A DNA stretch of 64,000 nucleotides from JARRQB01 sp965368585 (GCA_965368585.1 CBDUNM010000006.1:1-64000), one strand, 5' to 3'. Positions 17,658 to 26,835 are shown, counted from the first letter of the stretch. Numbers and translations: made by a program. The notes: generated from the letters alone by a model not told the origin.

Positions 17658-18556
17658 GCCGGCGTCGGCGCAGCGGCGATCAGACCCCCGTCGCCCTGTT
17701 GCTGACGGCGCCGGCGCTGCTCGGGCTCGCGCTGTTCGTCCTGGTGCCGCTGTTGACGGCCTTGGTGCTGGCCTTCACCAATCTGCGCCTGGGCTCGCCG
17801 CTGCCGCTCGAGTGGGTCGGACTGAAGCAGTTCCAGCGCATCTTCGCCGATCCAGGTTTTCTTCACGCCTTGGGCAACAACCTGCTGTTCGCCCTGGTGG
17901 TCGTGCCGCTGCAGACCGCGCTGGCCCTGGGCTTGGCGCTGCTGTTGAACCAGGGCCTGCGGGGCACGGTGGTCTATCGGGTGCTGTTCTTCATGCCGGT
18001 GGTGTTTCCGATGTCGCTGGTGGCGGTGATCTGGGTCCTGATCTATGCCCCCGGCCCCGACGGGATGCTGAACGCCTTCTTCGATCTGGTGAGCTTCGGC
18101 CATTGGCAGCCGCGCGACTTTTTGCGCGATTCGGCACTGGCCCTGCCGGCGGTCATGCTGTTGTCGATCTGGCAGGGCGCCGGCTTCCAGATGGTGATCC
18201 TGCTGGCCGGGTTGCAGGGCATCCCGGGCGAGCTCTACGAGGCGGCGGCGCTGGACGGCGCCGGGCGCTGGCAGCGGTTTCGCCACGTGACCTTGCCGCA
18301 ACTGCGCAATCCGCTGGTGTTCGTCATGCTGATCACGACCATACTGGCGTTTCGCCTGTTCGATCAGGTGCAGATCATGACCCGCGGTGGTCCGGACCAC
18401 GCCACCACCACCATCATGTACGAATCCGTGCAGGCGGTGTTCACGCGTCAGCAGGTCGCGCGCGCCAGTGCCATGACCTTGGTGTTCTTCGTGCTCGTGC
18501 TCGCGGTCACGGGGTTGCAGCGGTATGTCGCCCGCCAGCGACGGGTGATCGAGTGA
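17654..18556 (+). CDS. sugar ABC transporter permease (MalF/UgpA-like)
   Basis: First membrane subunit of the importer, 300 aa, with six predicted transmembrane helices. The coupling EAA loop is YEAAALDGAGRWQRFRHV (about residues 195-212), which docks on the ATPase. The C-terminus runs past the last helix into a basic tail (RQRRVIE). It overlaps the upstream binding-protein gene by 4 nt and the downstream permease by 4 nt (GTGA), typical of stoichiometric translational coupling. A long out-of-phase frame crosses it but is only a shadow. Confidence 0.9.
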   Translation: MSRRRRSGDQTPVALLLTAPALLGLALFVLVPLLTALVLAFTNLRLGSPLPLEWVGLKQFQRIFADPGFLHALGNNLLFALVVVPLQTALALGLALLLNQGLRGTVVYRVLFFMPVVFPMSLVAVIWVLIYAPGPDGMLNAFFDLVSFGHWQPRDFLRDSALALPAVMLLSIWQGAGFQMVILLAGLQGIPGELYEAAALDGAGRWQRFRHVTLPQLRNPLVFVMLITTILAFRLFDQVQIMTRGGPDHATTTIMYESVQAVFTRQQVARASAMTLVFFVLVLAVTGLQRYVARQRRVIE

Positions 18557-19392
18557 ACGCGAGGCGACACCCTCTGGCGATTGGCTTGAGCTATGCCGTG
18601 CTGACCGGACTGGCGTTGCTGTTTCTGGCGCCCGTGTGGATGATGTTGATAGGCAGCCTGAAGCCCGATCAACGGGTGCTGGTGGAGGCGGGCTCACTGG
18701 CGGCGTTCCTCCCGACCGCGGTCTCGCTCGAGAACTATGCTGATGTGCTGCATCGCACCGACCTGCCGCGCTTTATGTTCAATTCGGTATTGATCACCGG
18801 GACCATCGTGGTCAGCGACCTGCTGGTCAATTCGTTGGCCGCCTACGCCTTTGCGCGGCTGCGCTGGCGCGGCCGCGACGCATTGTTCAACCTGGTGCTG
18901 GCTTTGATGATCGTACCGTTGGAGGCGATTGCGGTGCCGCTTTTTTACGGCGCCTCGGTCCTCGGGCTGCGCGATACCTATCTGGTGCAGATCCTGCCGT
19001 TCGTCGCCAACGCCTTTTCCATCGTGCTCTTTTACAGCTTCTTTATCGGGCTGCCCAAGGAACTGGAGGAGGCCGCCCAGCTGGACGGCGCGTCGGTGTT
19101 GCGCACCTTCTTTTCGGTCATCGCGCCCAATGCCAAGCCGGTATTCGCCAGTGTGGCCATCCTCTCCTTTCTCACCTGGTGGGGAAGTTACCTGTGGCCG
19201 TTGCTGGTCACGATCGGACCCGGCGTGCGCCCGTTACCGGTGGCGATCGCCAGTTTCTATACCCTGCCGCCGCTGCAGTGGGGCGATATCCTCGCCTTCG
19301 GCGTCATGATGGTGGTACCGGTGCTGGTGGTGTTTCTGGTCTTTCAGCGCGGCTTCGTGCGCGGCGTCGCCGCTTCCGCAATCAAAGGGTAG
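18553..19392 (+). CDS. sugar ABC transporter permease (MalG/UgpE-like)
   Basis: Second membrane subunit, 279 aa, six predicted helices. The EAA loop is EEAAQLDGASVLRTFFSV. The start is GTG overlapping the TGA of the preceding permease; the frame is open far upstream, but translation upstream of this GTG resembles nothing and lies inside the other permease. The C-terminus FQRGFVRGVAASAIKG matches the canonical MalG-family ending. It is followed after 9 nt by the ATPase gene. Confidence 0.9.
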   Translation: MNARRHPLAIGLSYAVLTGLALLFLAPVWMMLIGSLKPDQRVLVEAGSLAAFLPTAVSLENYADVLHRTDLPRFMFNSVLITGTIVVSDLLVNSLAAYAFARLRWRGRDALFNLVLALMIVPLEAIAVPLFYGASVLGLRDTYLVQILPFVANAFSIVLFYSFFIGLPKELEEAAQLDGASVLRTFFSVIAPNAKPVFASVAILSFLTWWGSYLWPLLVTIGPGVRPLPVAIASFYTLPPLQWGDILAFGVMMVVPVLVVFLVFQRGFVRGVAASAIKG

Positions 19393-19401
19393 CAGCAGCG
19401 T

Positions 19402-20556
19402 ATGGCCGCCATCGAATTGAGCAGGGTGAGCAAGATCTACCCGGGCGGCGGGGCGATCGCCGGGTTGGAACTGCGGATCGGCGATGGCGAACTGCTGGTG
19501 CTGGTCGGACCGTCGGGCTGCGGCAAGTCCACCGTGCTGCGCATGGTGGCCGGCCTCGAAGAGGTCAGCGACGGTGAGATCCGCATCGGGGGGCGGGTGG
19601 TCAACGACACGCCGCCGACGCAGCGAAACGTGGCCATGGTGTTCCAGAACTACGCCTTGTATCCGCATATGACGGTGCGCGGCAATCTGGAATTTCCTCT
19701 GCGCACGCGCAAGCTGCGGCGCGCCGACATCGCGCGGCGCGTCGCCCACGCGGCACAGCTGCTCAACCTTACCGATGTGCTCGAGTGTCTCCCGCAGGCC
19801 CTGTCCGGCGGTCAGCGCCAACGTGTCGCCATGGGCCGCGCGATCGTCCGCGATGCGGAGGTGTTTCTGATGGATGAACCGCTATCCAATCTGGACGCGC
19901 AATTACGGGTGCGGATCCGCGCCGAGATTGCGGCGCTGCAGGCGCGTCTGGGTGTGACCATGCTGTATGTCACGCACGACCAGGTCGAAGCGATGACCCT
20001 GGGTCAGCGCGTAGCGGTGCTGCGCGACGGCCGGTTGCAGCAGGTGGCGTCACCGCGCGAGCTCTACCAGCATCCGGCCAATACGTTCGTGGCGGGGTTC
20101 ATCGGCAGCCCGGGTATGAACGTGTTACGCGCCAAGCTGGAATCGACCAACGGCGTTCTCGGTATTCGTTTGGGTGAAGTACGCCTCACTATCCCGGGCG
20201 ACCTGCGGGCCCGATACCCCGATCTGACCGCCTGGGCGGGCCGCGAACTGCTGGTGGGTATCCGGCCGGAAACGCTGAATCTGGCCGTCGGCGGGGCCGC
20301 CGATACCTGGTCGGTGCGGGCGAACTCGGCGGAGTCGCTCGGGCATCAGACGCTGCTGTATTGCAGCGACGATGCGAGCGCCGTCGCGACCGACTCGCCA
20401 GATTCGGGCGGCGCCGGCGACGCGGCTACGGCCGTGGTTGCGATTCTCCCCGGGCACCAGCCAATTCGACCGGGGGAGGTTCTGCACCTGCACGTCGACA
20501 CCCGCCAATTGCGCCTGTTCGACCCGGATGGCACGGCCATCGAAGCCGCCGGTTAA
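19402..20556 (+). CDS. sugar ABC transporter ATP-binding protein (MalK/UgpC-like)
   Basis: Cytoplasmic ATPase of the importer, 384 aa. Visible motifs: Walker A GPSGCGKST (about 36-44), Q-loop VFQNYAL, signature LSGGQRQRVAMGRA, Walker B VFLMDEPLSNLD, and H-loop VTHDQ. After about residue 235 the OB-fold regulatory domain typical of MalK/UgpC follows, with GIRPE. The extension toward the C-terminus carries a low-complexity Ala/Gly/Asp insert (about 335-350). It is the last gene of the operon and ends 5 nt before the convergent COX4-like gene. Confidence 0.92.
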   Translation: MAAIELSRVSKIYPGGGAIAGLELRIGDGELLVLVGPSGCGKSTVLRMVAGLEEVSDGEIRIGGRVVNDTPPTQRNVAMVFQNYALYPHMTVRGNLEFPLRTRKLRRADIARRVAHAAQLLNLTDVLECLPQALSGGQRQRVAMGRAIVRDAEVFLMDEPLSNLDAQLRVRIRAEIAALQARLGVTMLYVTHDQVEAMTLGQRVAVLRDGRLQQVASPRELYQHPANTFVAGFIGSPGMNVLRAKLESTNGVLGIRLGEVRLTIPGDLRARYPDLTAWAGRELLVGIRPETLNLAVGGAADTWSVRANSAESLGHQTLLYCSDDASAVATDSPDSGGAGDAATAVVAILPGHQPIRPGEVLHLHVDTRQLRLFDPDGTAIEAAG

Positions 20557-20561
20557 CGCCT

Positions 20562-20849
20562 TCAAAGGGTTGTCAGGCGCGCGATTTCGGGGCCGAAGAA
20601 ATAACTCACCACCACGAGTAACGGCAGTGCCAGGCCGAACCACCGGACCACGCGTCGAATGCTGCGGTGGGCGCTGCCCATTTCGAGGAAATGGTCGATC
20701 ACCAGGCGTCCCTTCAACGCCATGAACCCCGCCACCAGCAAGTATGTCGCGATACCGGGGTGTGACGACTCGCCCAGCCAGCCGCCTCCCAGGGTCAATA
20801 CGATCAACAGCAGCCAGGCTCGATTGACATTGGCGAGCGACGTCTTCAC
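20562..20849 (-). CDS. NorF/CoxIV-like small membrane protein
   Basis: A 95-residue protein with three hydrophobic segments (about 10-25, 31-46, 66-86), matching the prokaryotic cytochrome c oxidase subunit IV / NorF family. The segment FMALKGRLVIDHFLEM is characteristic of that family. It lies 8 nt after the subunit III-like gene, the usual norE-norF order, so it likely assists a heme-copper oxidase or nitric oxide reductase. No catalytic subunit is present nearby. Family membership is confident; association with NO reduction is inferred from gene order. Confidence 0.72.
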   Translation of the reverse strand: MKTSLANVNRAWLLLIVLTLGGGWLGESSHPGIATYLLVAGFMALKGRLVIDHFLEMGSAHRSIRRVVRWFGLALPLLVVVSYFFGPEIARLTTL

Positions 20850-20857
20850 GGCACGCG

Positions 20858-21448
20858 TTAACGCAGTACGTACAACAGCGGAAAGATCATCAACCAGATG
20901 AGGTCGGTGGCATGCCAGTAGCAGGCAAAGGCCTCCAGGCCGTCATACTTGTCGGCCGAATAGGCGCCCAAGCGGGTGCGTACCATCACCCAGGCCAGTC
21001 CGAGCAAACCCCAGCTGACATGGACCAGGTGGTTGAAGGTCAGATAGTAGTAGGCCATCTGAAACACATCGCCGCCGCCGTCGAGTCCGTGCGCGACATT
21101 CCATCGCACTTCGAACACCTTCACCACTGGGTAAGCGATACCGGTCACCAGAGCCGCAGCCAACCAGCGCAGGCTCAGGCGGATGCGGTTGCCACGGATG
21201 GCGTGTATCGCGCGGGCGACGAAGTAGCTGCTGGTAATCATGATGAGCGTGATCGCGGTTCCTGCCAGCAGCGACAGCTTTTGCGGTCCGGCGCTGAAGG
21301 CTTCCGGGTGGTGGGCGCGGGCGATGAAGTAGACCAGAAACATCAGGCCGAATTCGGTCAGCTCGCAATAAATGCCCACCCACATCGCCTTGTTGCCGGG
21401 GATGCGTTCGACGTCGATCTGAGTCGGGTTCAGGACAGCGCTCGTCAC
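20858..21448 (-). CDS. cytochrome c oxidase subunit III-like protein (NorE-like)
   Basis: A 196-residue, five-TM protein of the CoxIII superfamily. Diagnostic segments are GNKAMWVGIYCELTEFGLMF near the start, YYYLTFNHLVHVSWG, and the terminal CYWHATDLIWLMIFPLLYVL, where HxxDxxW is the CoxIII/NorE hallmark. The short length and absence of the first two CoxIII helices fit NorE. The downstream COX4-like gene completes a NorEF-type pair, but norC/norB are not in the window. The likely role is an accessory of a nitric oxide reductase or an oxidase encoded elsewhere. Confidence 0.78.
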   Translation of the reverse strand: MTSAVLNPTQIDVERIPGNKAMWVGIYCELTEFGLMFLVYFIARAHHPEAFSAGPQKLSLLAGTAITLIMITSSYFVARAIHAIRGNRIRLSLRWLAAALVTGIAYPVVKVFEVRWNVAHGLDGGGDVFQMAYYYLTFNHLVHVSWGLLGLAWVMVRTRLGAYSADKYDGLEAFACYWHATDLIWLMIFPLLYVLR

Positions 21449-21990
21449 GTCGTGCCTCTGGCTGAATGGCTCGTCCGTTGACGGACGATGAGCAAAGCGG
21501 AATTATGCTTGTGCAAGCGCCACCGGTCCAACGGCAAGGACCGGGTTTCCTGGTATGGAACAGCCGCTTGTCCTGAATCGACGGGTTGACATGCATGCGG
21601 GTGACATTTGCAGGCGGCAATAAAATTTCGTCGGCGGTTCGCCGTCGTGCGCTAGACGTCTCCTGATAATCTACAAGTCTCAGCCAAGACAAGCGTTATC
21701 AGCATGGATGGCAAAAGCACCGGACCCACCTGGGTGGACAGTCATTGGTCGAGATCATGGCGGCCCATACCTTCAAGGCCGGCATTGTCTGGCCGGCGGT
21801 ACTCGCAGTCACAACCGTGTCGCCGTGGTTGGGGGCGAAGCTCATGGGTTGGGTCTGATGCCGATAGCGGTTCGCCGGGGTCCGGGAACATGCCTGAACT
21901 GGCTGCGCAAGAATGCTGATTCGCTGGCGCTTACTTTCGAGACTTGAAATTCGACAGTCTCGTTGGAACGAATTTGACAGAGGCAATAGG
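21449..21990. other. intergenic region, no convincing gene
   Basis: About 540 nt between divergent genes. No FNR/Dnr-type palindrome was found upstream of the NorE-like gene. A 33-codon hydrophobic frame at 21757-21858 (MAAHTFKAGIVWPAVLAVTT...) may be a membrane-protein scrap but has no usable ribosome site. Confidence 0.35.
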
Positions 21991-23133
21991 ATGAAGATCT
22001 CTCTACTGATTATCTCCGCAATGGCTGGTTTGGTCTGCGTGACGCATGCAGGGGAAGTGGATTCCTCGATCACTGCAACCCCGGAGCTGACTCAAATCGT
22101 CGGATCGGCCCGGTCACCGCACGGGCGGGTGAAGAAGATCACTCCAATCAGGGCGAGCGGTGGACGGGTCAGTTGGTCCCACGACGGAGAGTACATCCTG
22201 ATGGACCGAAAGGGCGAAGACGGCTACTACGACATCTACCGGATTCGTCCAGACGGGAGCGATGAAATCTGCCTCACTTGCGACCAGCAGGCGGTGCTGG
22301 GCAAGGGGCATATTGGCCAGCCGGAATGGCATCCGTCCGGCAAGTATATGGTCTTTCAGGCCCAGAAGAAGTTCAGGCAAGGAAGATGGGGCCGGGATCT
22401 GGCCGCCACGCCTGGATTCGGGAGACATTCCGATTTGTGGTTGATGGAGTTGGCGACACGGCGTTGCTTTCGCCTGACCGCCACGCCGGAGGATGACACC
22501 AGTGGCGTGTTGCACCCTCATTTCTCGCACGACGGCAGCAAGCTGACCTGGGGCGAGATGTATAAGGCGCCCAAGTTCCTCGATGGTTTCGGCGAGTGGA
22601 AGATCCAAGTTGGGGACTTCATTTTCAAGACAGGTAGGCCGGTTCTGTCCAATGTGAAGTCGTATGTTCCCGGCAAGGCGGGGTGGTATGAGAATCACGG
22701 CCTTTCCCGGGACAAACGCACGCTGTTGTTCACCTCGACCTTCGAATACGACAAGGCGTTCCATTCGAACGTGTATCGTTACATTATCGACCAGGCCCGG
22801 CTGGATCGCCTGGCAGACAAAAAGTGGAACGAGCACGCCATGTACTCTCCCAGCTGGAAACGGATCGTCTGGATGAGCGGCCGGGACAACCGCAGAGGAG
22901 CCACCGACTACTGGAGTATGAATCCTGACGGTAGCGACAAGGTGCGGCTCACCGATTTCAGCAATCCCGATTTGCCGACTTTTACGAACAAGGCGATAGT
23001 AGCGGCTGACGCCAGTTTGAGTCCTGACGGCAAATTCCTGGTGGCGTACCTGCAGCTGAATCTGGTGAATCAGGAAGGCGTGACGGTTCTCATAGAACTG
23101 GAAGAAAACTGGGAGCGACAGGGCAAGAAGTGA
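21991..23133 (+). CDS. exported TolB-like beta-propeller protein
   Basis: A 380-residue protein with a signal peptide (MKISLLIISAMAGLVCVTHA) and repeated WD40-like PD40 blades: VSWSHDGEYILMDRKG with DIYRIRPDGSDE, PEWHPSGKYMVFQAQ, PHFSHDGSKLTWGEM, PSWKRIVWMSGRDN with YWSMNPDGSDKVRLTD, and ASLSPDGKFLVAYLQ. These blades resemble TolB and periplasmic peptidase propellers, but no peptidase domain is attached. The ATG has AGAGG 7 nt upstream. It stands alone, without Tol-Pal neighbours, so TolB itself is unlikely. Binding partner unknown. Confidence 0.75.
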   Translation: MKISLLIISAMAGLVCVTHAGEVDSSITATPELTQIVGSARSPHGRVKKITPIRASGGRVSWSHDGEYILMDRKGEDGYYDIYRIRPDGSDEICLTCDQQAVLGKGHIGQPEWHPSGKYMVFQAQKKFRQGRWGRDLAATPGFGRHSDLWLMELATRRCFRLTATPEDDTSGVLHPHFSHDGSKLTWGEMYKAPKFLDGFGEWKIQVGDFIFKTGRPVLSNVKSYVPGKAGWYENHGLSRDKRTLLFTSTFEYDKAFHSNVYRYIIDQARLDRLADKKWNEHAMYSPSWKRIVWMSGRDNRRGATDYWSMNPDGSDKVRLTDFSNPDLPTFTNKAIVAADASLSPDGKFLVAYLQLNLVNQEGVTVLIELEENWERQGKK

Positions 23134-23470
23134 TGCCAGTTTTCGCACCGATGTTCTGGCCACTTGGCGACATGGTTAACATGTCTTTCTTTATCCTGCC
23201 ATGTGGAGGCGGGTTGTCCACCGACAAGTCATCGCTTGCGACAGATTACGACCGCGCGTAACCGGCGGCGCCAGAGGCCCGAGCGATTGCCGGTTCGGGC
23301 ATCTTTCGTTTGTTGTCAAGCGGTCAAAGGCACTGGCCATGCGCCGCCCGTGCTCCCTATCCGCAGCCCTCTTGGAATGGCGGACAGGCAGACATAGCAC
23401 GTGCGTCGACCTCTAACGAATCGCCCCAGAGCAGTCCTGCCGCCATGCTCGACGAAGGGCGAGTCCAGCT
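23134..23470. other. intergenic region, nothing recognised
   Basis: About 340 nt between convergent genes. No coding frame, RNA gene or clear terminator could be supported. Confidence 0.4.
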
Positions 23471-23758
23471 TCACGGCGTCCCTGGGCGACGCTCGGCCGC
23501 CTCAGCTTGGGCGGGGTTAAAGCGAAGCTCTACGAACTTCCAGTGCGGTGCGTCGACGAACTCTACCGTGATCGAATCATTGGACTGGCAGCGGGCCATC
23601 ATTCCCTCGAGAAATTCAATTGCCTCAGAATCGACGACGGTACCCGTCAAGTTTTCCGTTTTACACAAAAACGCTGCATCTTCGTCAGCGCCGACCACCC
23701 GGTAGCGCTCAGGAAAACTGCTGTTTTTCTGGTCATAACTGAATAAATACTTGGGCAT
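23471..23758 (-). CDS. hypothetical small soluble protein
   Basis: A 95-residue acidic protein, MPKYLFSYDQKNSSFPERYR at the start, with predicted alternating strands and one helix (SEAIEFLEGMMARC). GAGG lies about 10 nt upstream of the ATG. The composition looks like a folded cytosolic protein rather than a chance frame, and the third-position GC falls where a gene would put it. I do not recognise the family. It stands alone between long non-coding stretches. Confidence 0.45.
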   Translation of the reverse strand: MPKYLFSYDQKNSSFPERYRVVGADEDAAFLCKTENLTGTVVDSEAIEFLEGMMARCQSNDSITVEFVDAPHWKFVELRFNPAQAEAAERRPGTP

Positions 23759-24357
23759 TGGGTTCTGGCCTCAGTCGATAGGATGGTTTTGTGGCGCCAA
23801 GGTAACATCAATGCCATTGACCTAAGCGTGAAATCATCGGATGCAACATTGCCTTTATTGGGGCATGGATGTTTTCAAATGACCTTCAGGGTGGTGCGCT
23901 GATCGGTCGTCGGTGACACGAGGCTGGTGCGCATGGAAAGCTCCTCGATAGTGGCGACAATGGCTTTTGCTGCCATCTTATTGCAACGAGTTACGGGCTA
24001 AGTTTACGACATTGATGGTTTACGTCGGTAGACGCGATCGATACTGCGGTCGTAACGTGGTGCGATATGGCGGCCGCAATAAAGCTATCATTGTAGTCTG
24101 CAAACGGTATCAAGCCGATCGGCAACTGAACCCGCCCAAACATGTAAAGCGGTGCGATTCGCCGCAACGATCCGAACTGCCGTAATTTCCGCTTACCGTG
24201 TTGAGCGGCTCACTAGCACAGAGCCGCAAGGTAGCTACTGACAAAATCCGGGTGGCCAGAGTTGATATAGTACCGGTAACCAGTATTCGGTTTATAACGC
24301 CAGTTATGTCTCTACGAATTTCCCGCCACTTAGCTCCGAAAGTCACACCTATCTAGT

Positions 24358-24610
24358 CTGCATGTTGCACCAGCCGACCGGGGACGGGCGCGAATGCATC
24401 GGCAGGGATGCGGCGCAAGTCCTGTGCGGGGCGCATTCTCGAAAGTACAGTTTGTCCCCCGTCCCCGATCTATCCGGGCCCTCGCTGGTCCAGGCACGCT
24501 GGGACTTGCCCTTCACTCAAACCATAGCTAAGGCTATGGTTTTCCCTCCAAGGCGGCATCCAAACGCACCCGGCCGGCGCGATCATCCCGGATACTGGTG
24601 CAACATGCAG
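24358..24610. repeat. 253-bp element bounded by 16-bp perfect inverted repeats
   Basis: CTGCATGTTGCACCAG at 24358-24373 is repeated exactly in inverse orientation at 24595-24610. A second, nested inverted pair lies inside (CGGGGACGGG at 24379-24388, CCCGTCCCCG at 24458-24467). CTAGT occurs just outside both ends (24353-24357; 24612-24616, one base off), a possible imperfect target duplication. No transposase is encoded, so a MITE-like element or a structured RNA are the options. Confidence 0.55.
24519..24542 (+). terminator. perfect 10-bp hairpin followed by T-run
   Basis: AAACCATAGC pairs exactly with GCTATGGTTT around the loop TAAG; the 3' arm runs into TTTT then C. It lies inside the inverted-repeat element and could terminate a transcript in either direction. 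Confidence 0.45.
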
Positions 24611-24844
24611 GCTAGTGCGTAGACGATGTACTGAAAACGATGTCGCCATGGCATGGTGGCCCGAACCTTCGCTGCCCGCGTTTTGCAACTATCACTTGGC
24701 CACGAATGACACGAGTGATAGGTCTGGCCCGTACTGCCTGGTTTCCGGGTAAAATCGAGATTGCTTCCAGTCGAGGGTAACCAGGCGGGCAATGATTGAA
24801 TTTCGGCGTTGATCGTGCGTGGTCTGGGGTGTTGCAGGACGGAT

Positions 24845-25555
24845 ATGAAGATGAACGTCAAGCGTGGCTTGCGGAAAAGTGCATGCGCAGCGCGGTTCTA
24901 TCGGCCGGATAGAGACTGGTTGCTGAGCGTCTACCGGCGGCTGCTCGACAGGTATGGCGCGCAGCATTGGTGGCCAGGCGAATCAACGTTCGAAATCATG
25001 GTCGGGGCCGTGTTGACTCAGAACACGAGCTGGGCGAATGTCGAGCGGGCGATCGGCAACCTTGCGTCGCGACAGTTGCTGGATCCGCTGAAGATCCTGG
25101 ACTGCGACGCGGATCAACTCGCCGCTCTGTTGCGGCCCTGCGGGTACTTCAACGTCAAGACGCGTCGCCTGGGTAACCTTTGCCGGTTTCTCGATACCTC
25201 GGGAGGGCACGACCGTCTGAGCGCACGGGACACCGTTGAACTTCGTCGTGCGCTCTTGTCCGTCCACGGTATCGGCCCGGAGACGGCCGACGATATCCTC
25301 CTCTACGCCTTCGAACGCCCGGTCTTCGTCATCGATGCGTACACGCGCCGCGTGTTCGAGCGGTTGGGCATGGCGTCGGGTGAAGCGTCCTACGAGGTGT
25401 TACGGGAGGGGATCGAATGGGCGCTGGGACCCGAACCGCAGTTGTACAACGAATACCACGCGCTGATCGTGCGCCATGCCAAGGAGGTGTGCAAGGCCCG
25501 GCCGCGGTGCGGCGACTGCTGCCTGTCGGGCCGCTGTCCGGCGGCGAAGGTCTGA
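24845..25555 (+). CDS. endonuclease III-like HhH-GPD DNA glycosylase
   Basis: Base-excision repair protein, 236 aa. The N-terminal half has the helical GPD scaffold (FEIMVGAVLTQNTSW). The helix-hairpin-helix is LSVHGIGPETADDILL, then the catalytic aspartate in VIDAYTRR. The C-terminus has four cysteines in C-x6-C-x2-C-x5-C spacing (CKARPRCGDC...C) for a 4Fe-4S cluster. Endonuclease III has a lysine in the hairpin (GxGxKTA); here it is glutamate, which predicts a glycosylase without lyase activity, as in MagIII-type alkyl-base glycosylases. AGGA precedes the chosen ATG by 5 nt; the frame opens 36 nt earlier. Confidence 0.8.
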   Translation: MKMNVKRGLRKSACAARFYRPDRDWLLSVYRRLLDRYGAQHWWPGESTFEIMVGAVLTQNTSWANVERAIGNLASRQLLDPLKILDCDADQLAALLRPCGYFNVKTRRLGNLCRFLDTSGGHDRLSARDTVELRRALLSVHGIGPETADDILLYAFERPVFVIDAYTRRVFERLGMASGEASYEVLREGIEWALGPEPQLYNEYHALIVRHAKEVCKARPRCGDCCLSGRCPAAKV

Positions 25556-25601
25556 ACGAACGAATCGAGCAACCGCGCGCCGGATCGAGCGGCGGCAAGG
25601 T

Positions 25602-26516
25602 CTAAGGCGTGCCTGCCACGCAGTTTCGACCGCTGTCTTTCGCGCGGTACAGGGCATGGTCCGCGCGGTCGAAGAACGCCTGCAGGGTGTCGTTTGCATC
25701 GAATGTGCTCACGCCGACGCTGACCGTGACCTGGGTGGTGCGGCCGCCTATGGTTTCCAGCTTGGCGATGTTGGAGCGAATGCGCTCGGCCAGCAGCCTG
25801 GCGCCCGCTTCGTTGGTGTGGCTGGCCAGTACCACGAATTCCTCACCCCCGTAGCGGAACAGCAGATCCGATCGTCGTATGGTGGTTTCCGCCGTGCAAG
25901 CCACCGCACGCAACACAGCGTCGCCGAAGCTATGGCCGTGGGTGTCGTTGAACTGCTTGAAATGATCAATATCAAACACCAGGATGGAAAGCGGTGTTTT
26001 CAGGCGCCGACCGAGCTCCACTTCGCGGGTCAAGGCCTGTTCGAAAGCCGCCCGGTTCTGAATCCCGGTCAAGGGATCGCGCAGCGCCTGCCGCACCGCT
26101 TGGCGGTAGGTGAGCGCATTGCGCATGGGATACACCAGGGCGCAAAGCATGTTTTCCAGCGAAGCGATTTCCCGGGTGGTGAACGGCCGCGCGCGAAAGA
26201 TCCGCAACTCCCCCAAGGGCTCCGCTTCGAGCATCAGGCTGTAAGTGGCCCGCTGAGTTGCGTGGTCGCCGACGTAAATTTCCAGGCCCTCCACCGCATC
26301 CTTGAAAGTAACGCCATCGATGGACACCGTGCTGCCGATTTCCCGCGCGAACAGCGCGATCTGCTGGTCGACCTCCAGGGTGGTCTGCAGCAGACCGGTG
26401 AGTTCCAGTACCCGCGGACCCAGTGTCTCGGGTGTGGCGGGAGTAACCGTACCGCTGATCTGATGAGGGTTCACGAGTGTCAGTTCCGGTTGTCGATTGG
26501 AGGCGATGATTTCCAT
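25602..26516 (-). CDS. diguanylate cyclase (GGDEF domain)
   Basis: Synthesises cyclic di-GMP from two GTP. The 304-residue protein has an N-terminal region of about 140 residues resembling a degenerate sensor (GAF-like), with no transmembrane segment, then a GGDEF domain starting DPLTGIQNRAAFE (148 on). The active motif is GGEEF (223-227). An intact inhibitory I-site, RRSD (214-217), lies five residues before it, so product inhibition is expected. The start was placed at MEIIASNRQ; the frame extends 36 nt further. It ends 46 nt past the convergent glycosylase gene. Confidence 0.88.
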   Translation of the reverse strand: MEIIASNRQPELTLVNPHQISGTVTPATPETLGPRVLELTGLLQTTLEVDQQIALFAREIGSTVSIDGVTFKDAVEGLEIYVGDHATQRATYSLMLEAEPLGELRIFRARPFTTREIASLENMLCALVYPMRNALTYRQAVRQALRDPLTGIQNRAAFEQALTREVELGRRLKTPLSILVFDIDHFKQFNDTHGHSFGDAVLRAVACTAETTIRRSDLLFRYGGEEFVVLASHTNEAGARLLAERIRSNIAKLETIGGRTTQVTVSVGVSTFDANDTLQAFFDRADHALYRAKDSGRNCVAGTP

Positions 26517-26835
26517 TGTGTTGATCCGTAAACTTGCTTTGCACAAGACCAAGCGAAATACATGCCAGATATGTTTATCATATTAAAAACAGCAGCTTAC
26601 TTATACTTCGATATCCCCAAGTCCAAGTGTTGACGCGCACACCCCCGGCTACCGGCGTGACGGTCCGTCGAAAAACCGACGTTTTTCCGCAGCACGGGAA
26701 TCCGTCATACTTCGGTCTTCAGTCGCCGTTTTGACAAAATCGCACGCCGAACCGCTTTGCACAACGCTGGATTACTTATTAAGTTAGCCTCACAACGTCA
26801 ACCTCTCATTGGGTGCAACAAGGCAGATCCGTGCA
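26517..26835. other. intergenic region with terminator-like hairpin
   Basis: About 320 nt between divergent genes. CGTCG pairs with CGACG around AAAAAC at 26666-26681 and is followed by five T residues, a short terminator-like hairpin reading toward the thioredoxin gene. No coding sequence is supported. Confidence 0.35.

Larger units (their letters stand above)
23759..24844. other. long gene-free stretch holding an inverted-repeat element
   Basis: About 1.1 kb without a supportable gene and AT-richer than its surroundings in its first half. It contains the inverted-repeat element and internal hairpin described separately. The remainder shows no RNA gene that I can recognise. Confidence 0.4.

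Noticed and set aside
17812..18552. Upstream part of the long frame leading into the second sugar permease
   Set aside because: Lies inside the first permease in another frame; the real second permease starts at the GTG overlapping the first stop.
21757..21858. 33-codon hydrophobic frame
   Set aside because: Looks membrane-like but has no usable ribosome site and no recognisable family; left as a note only.
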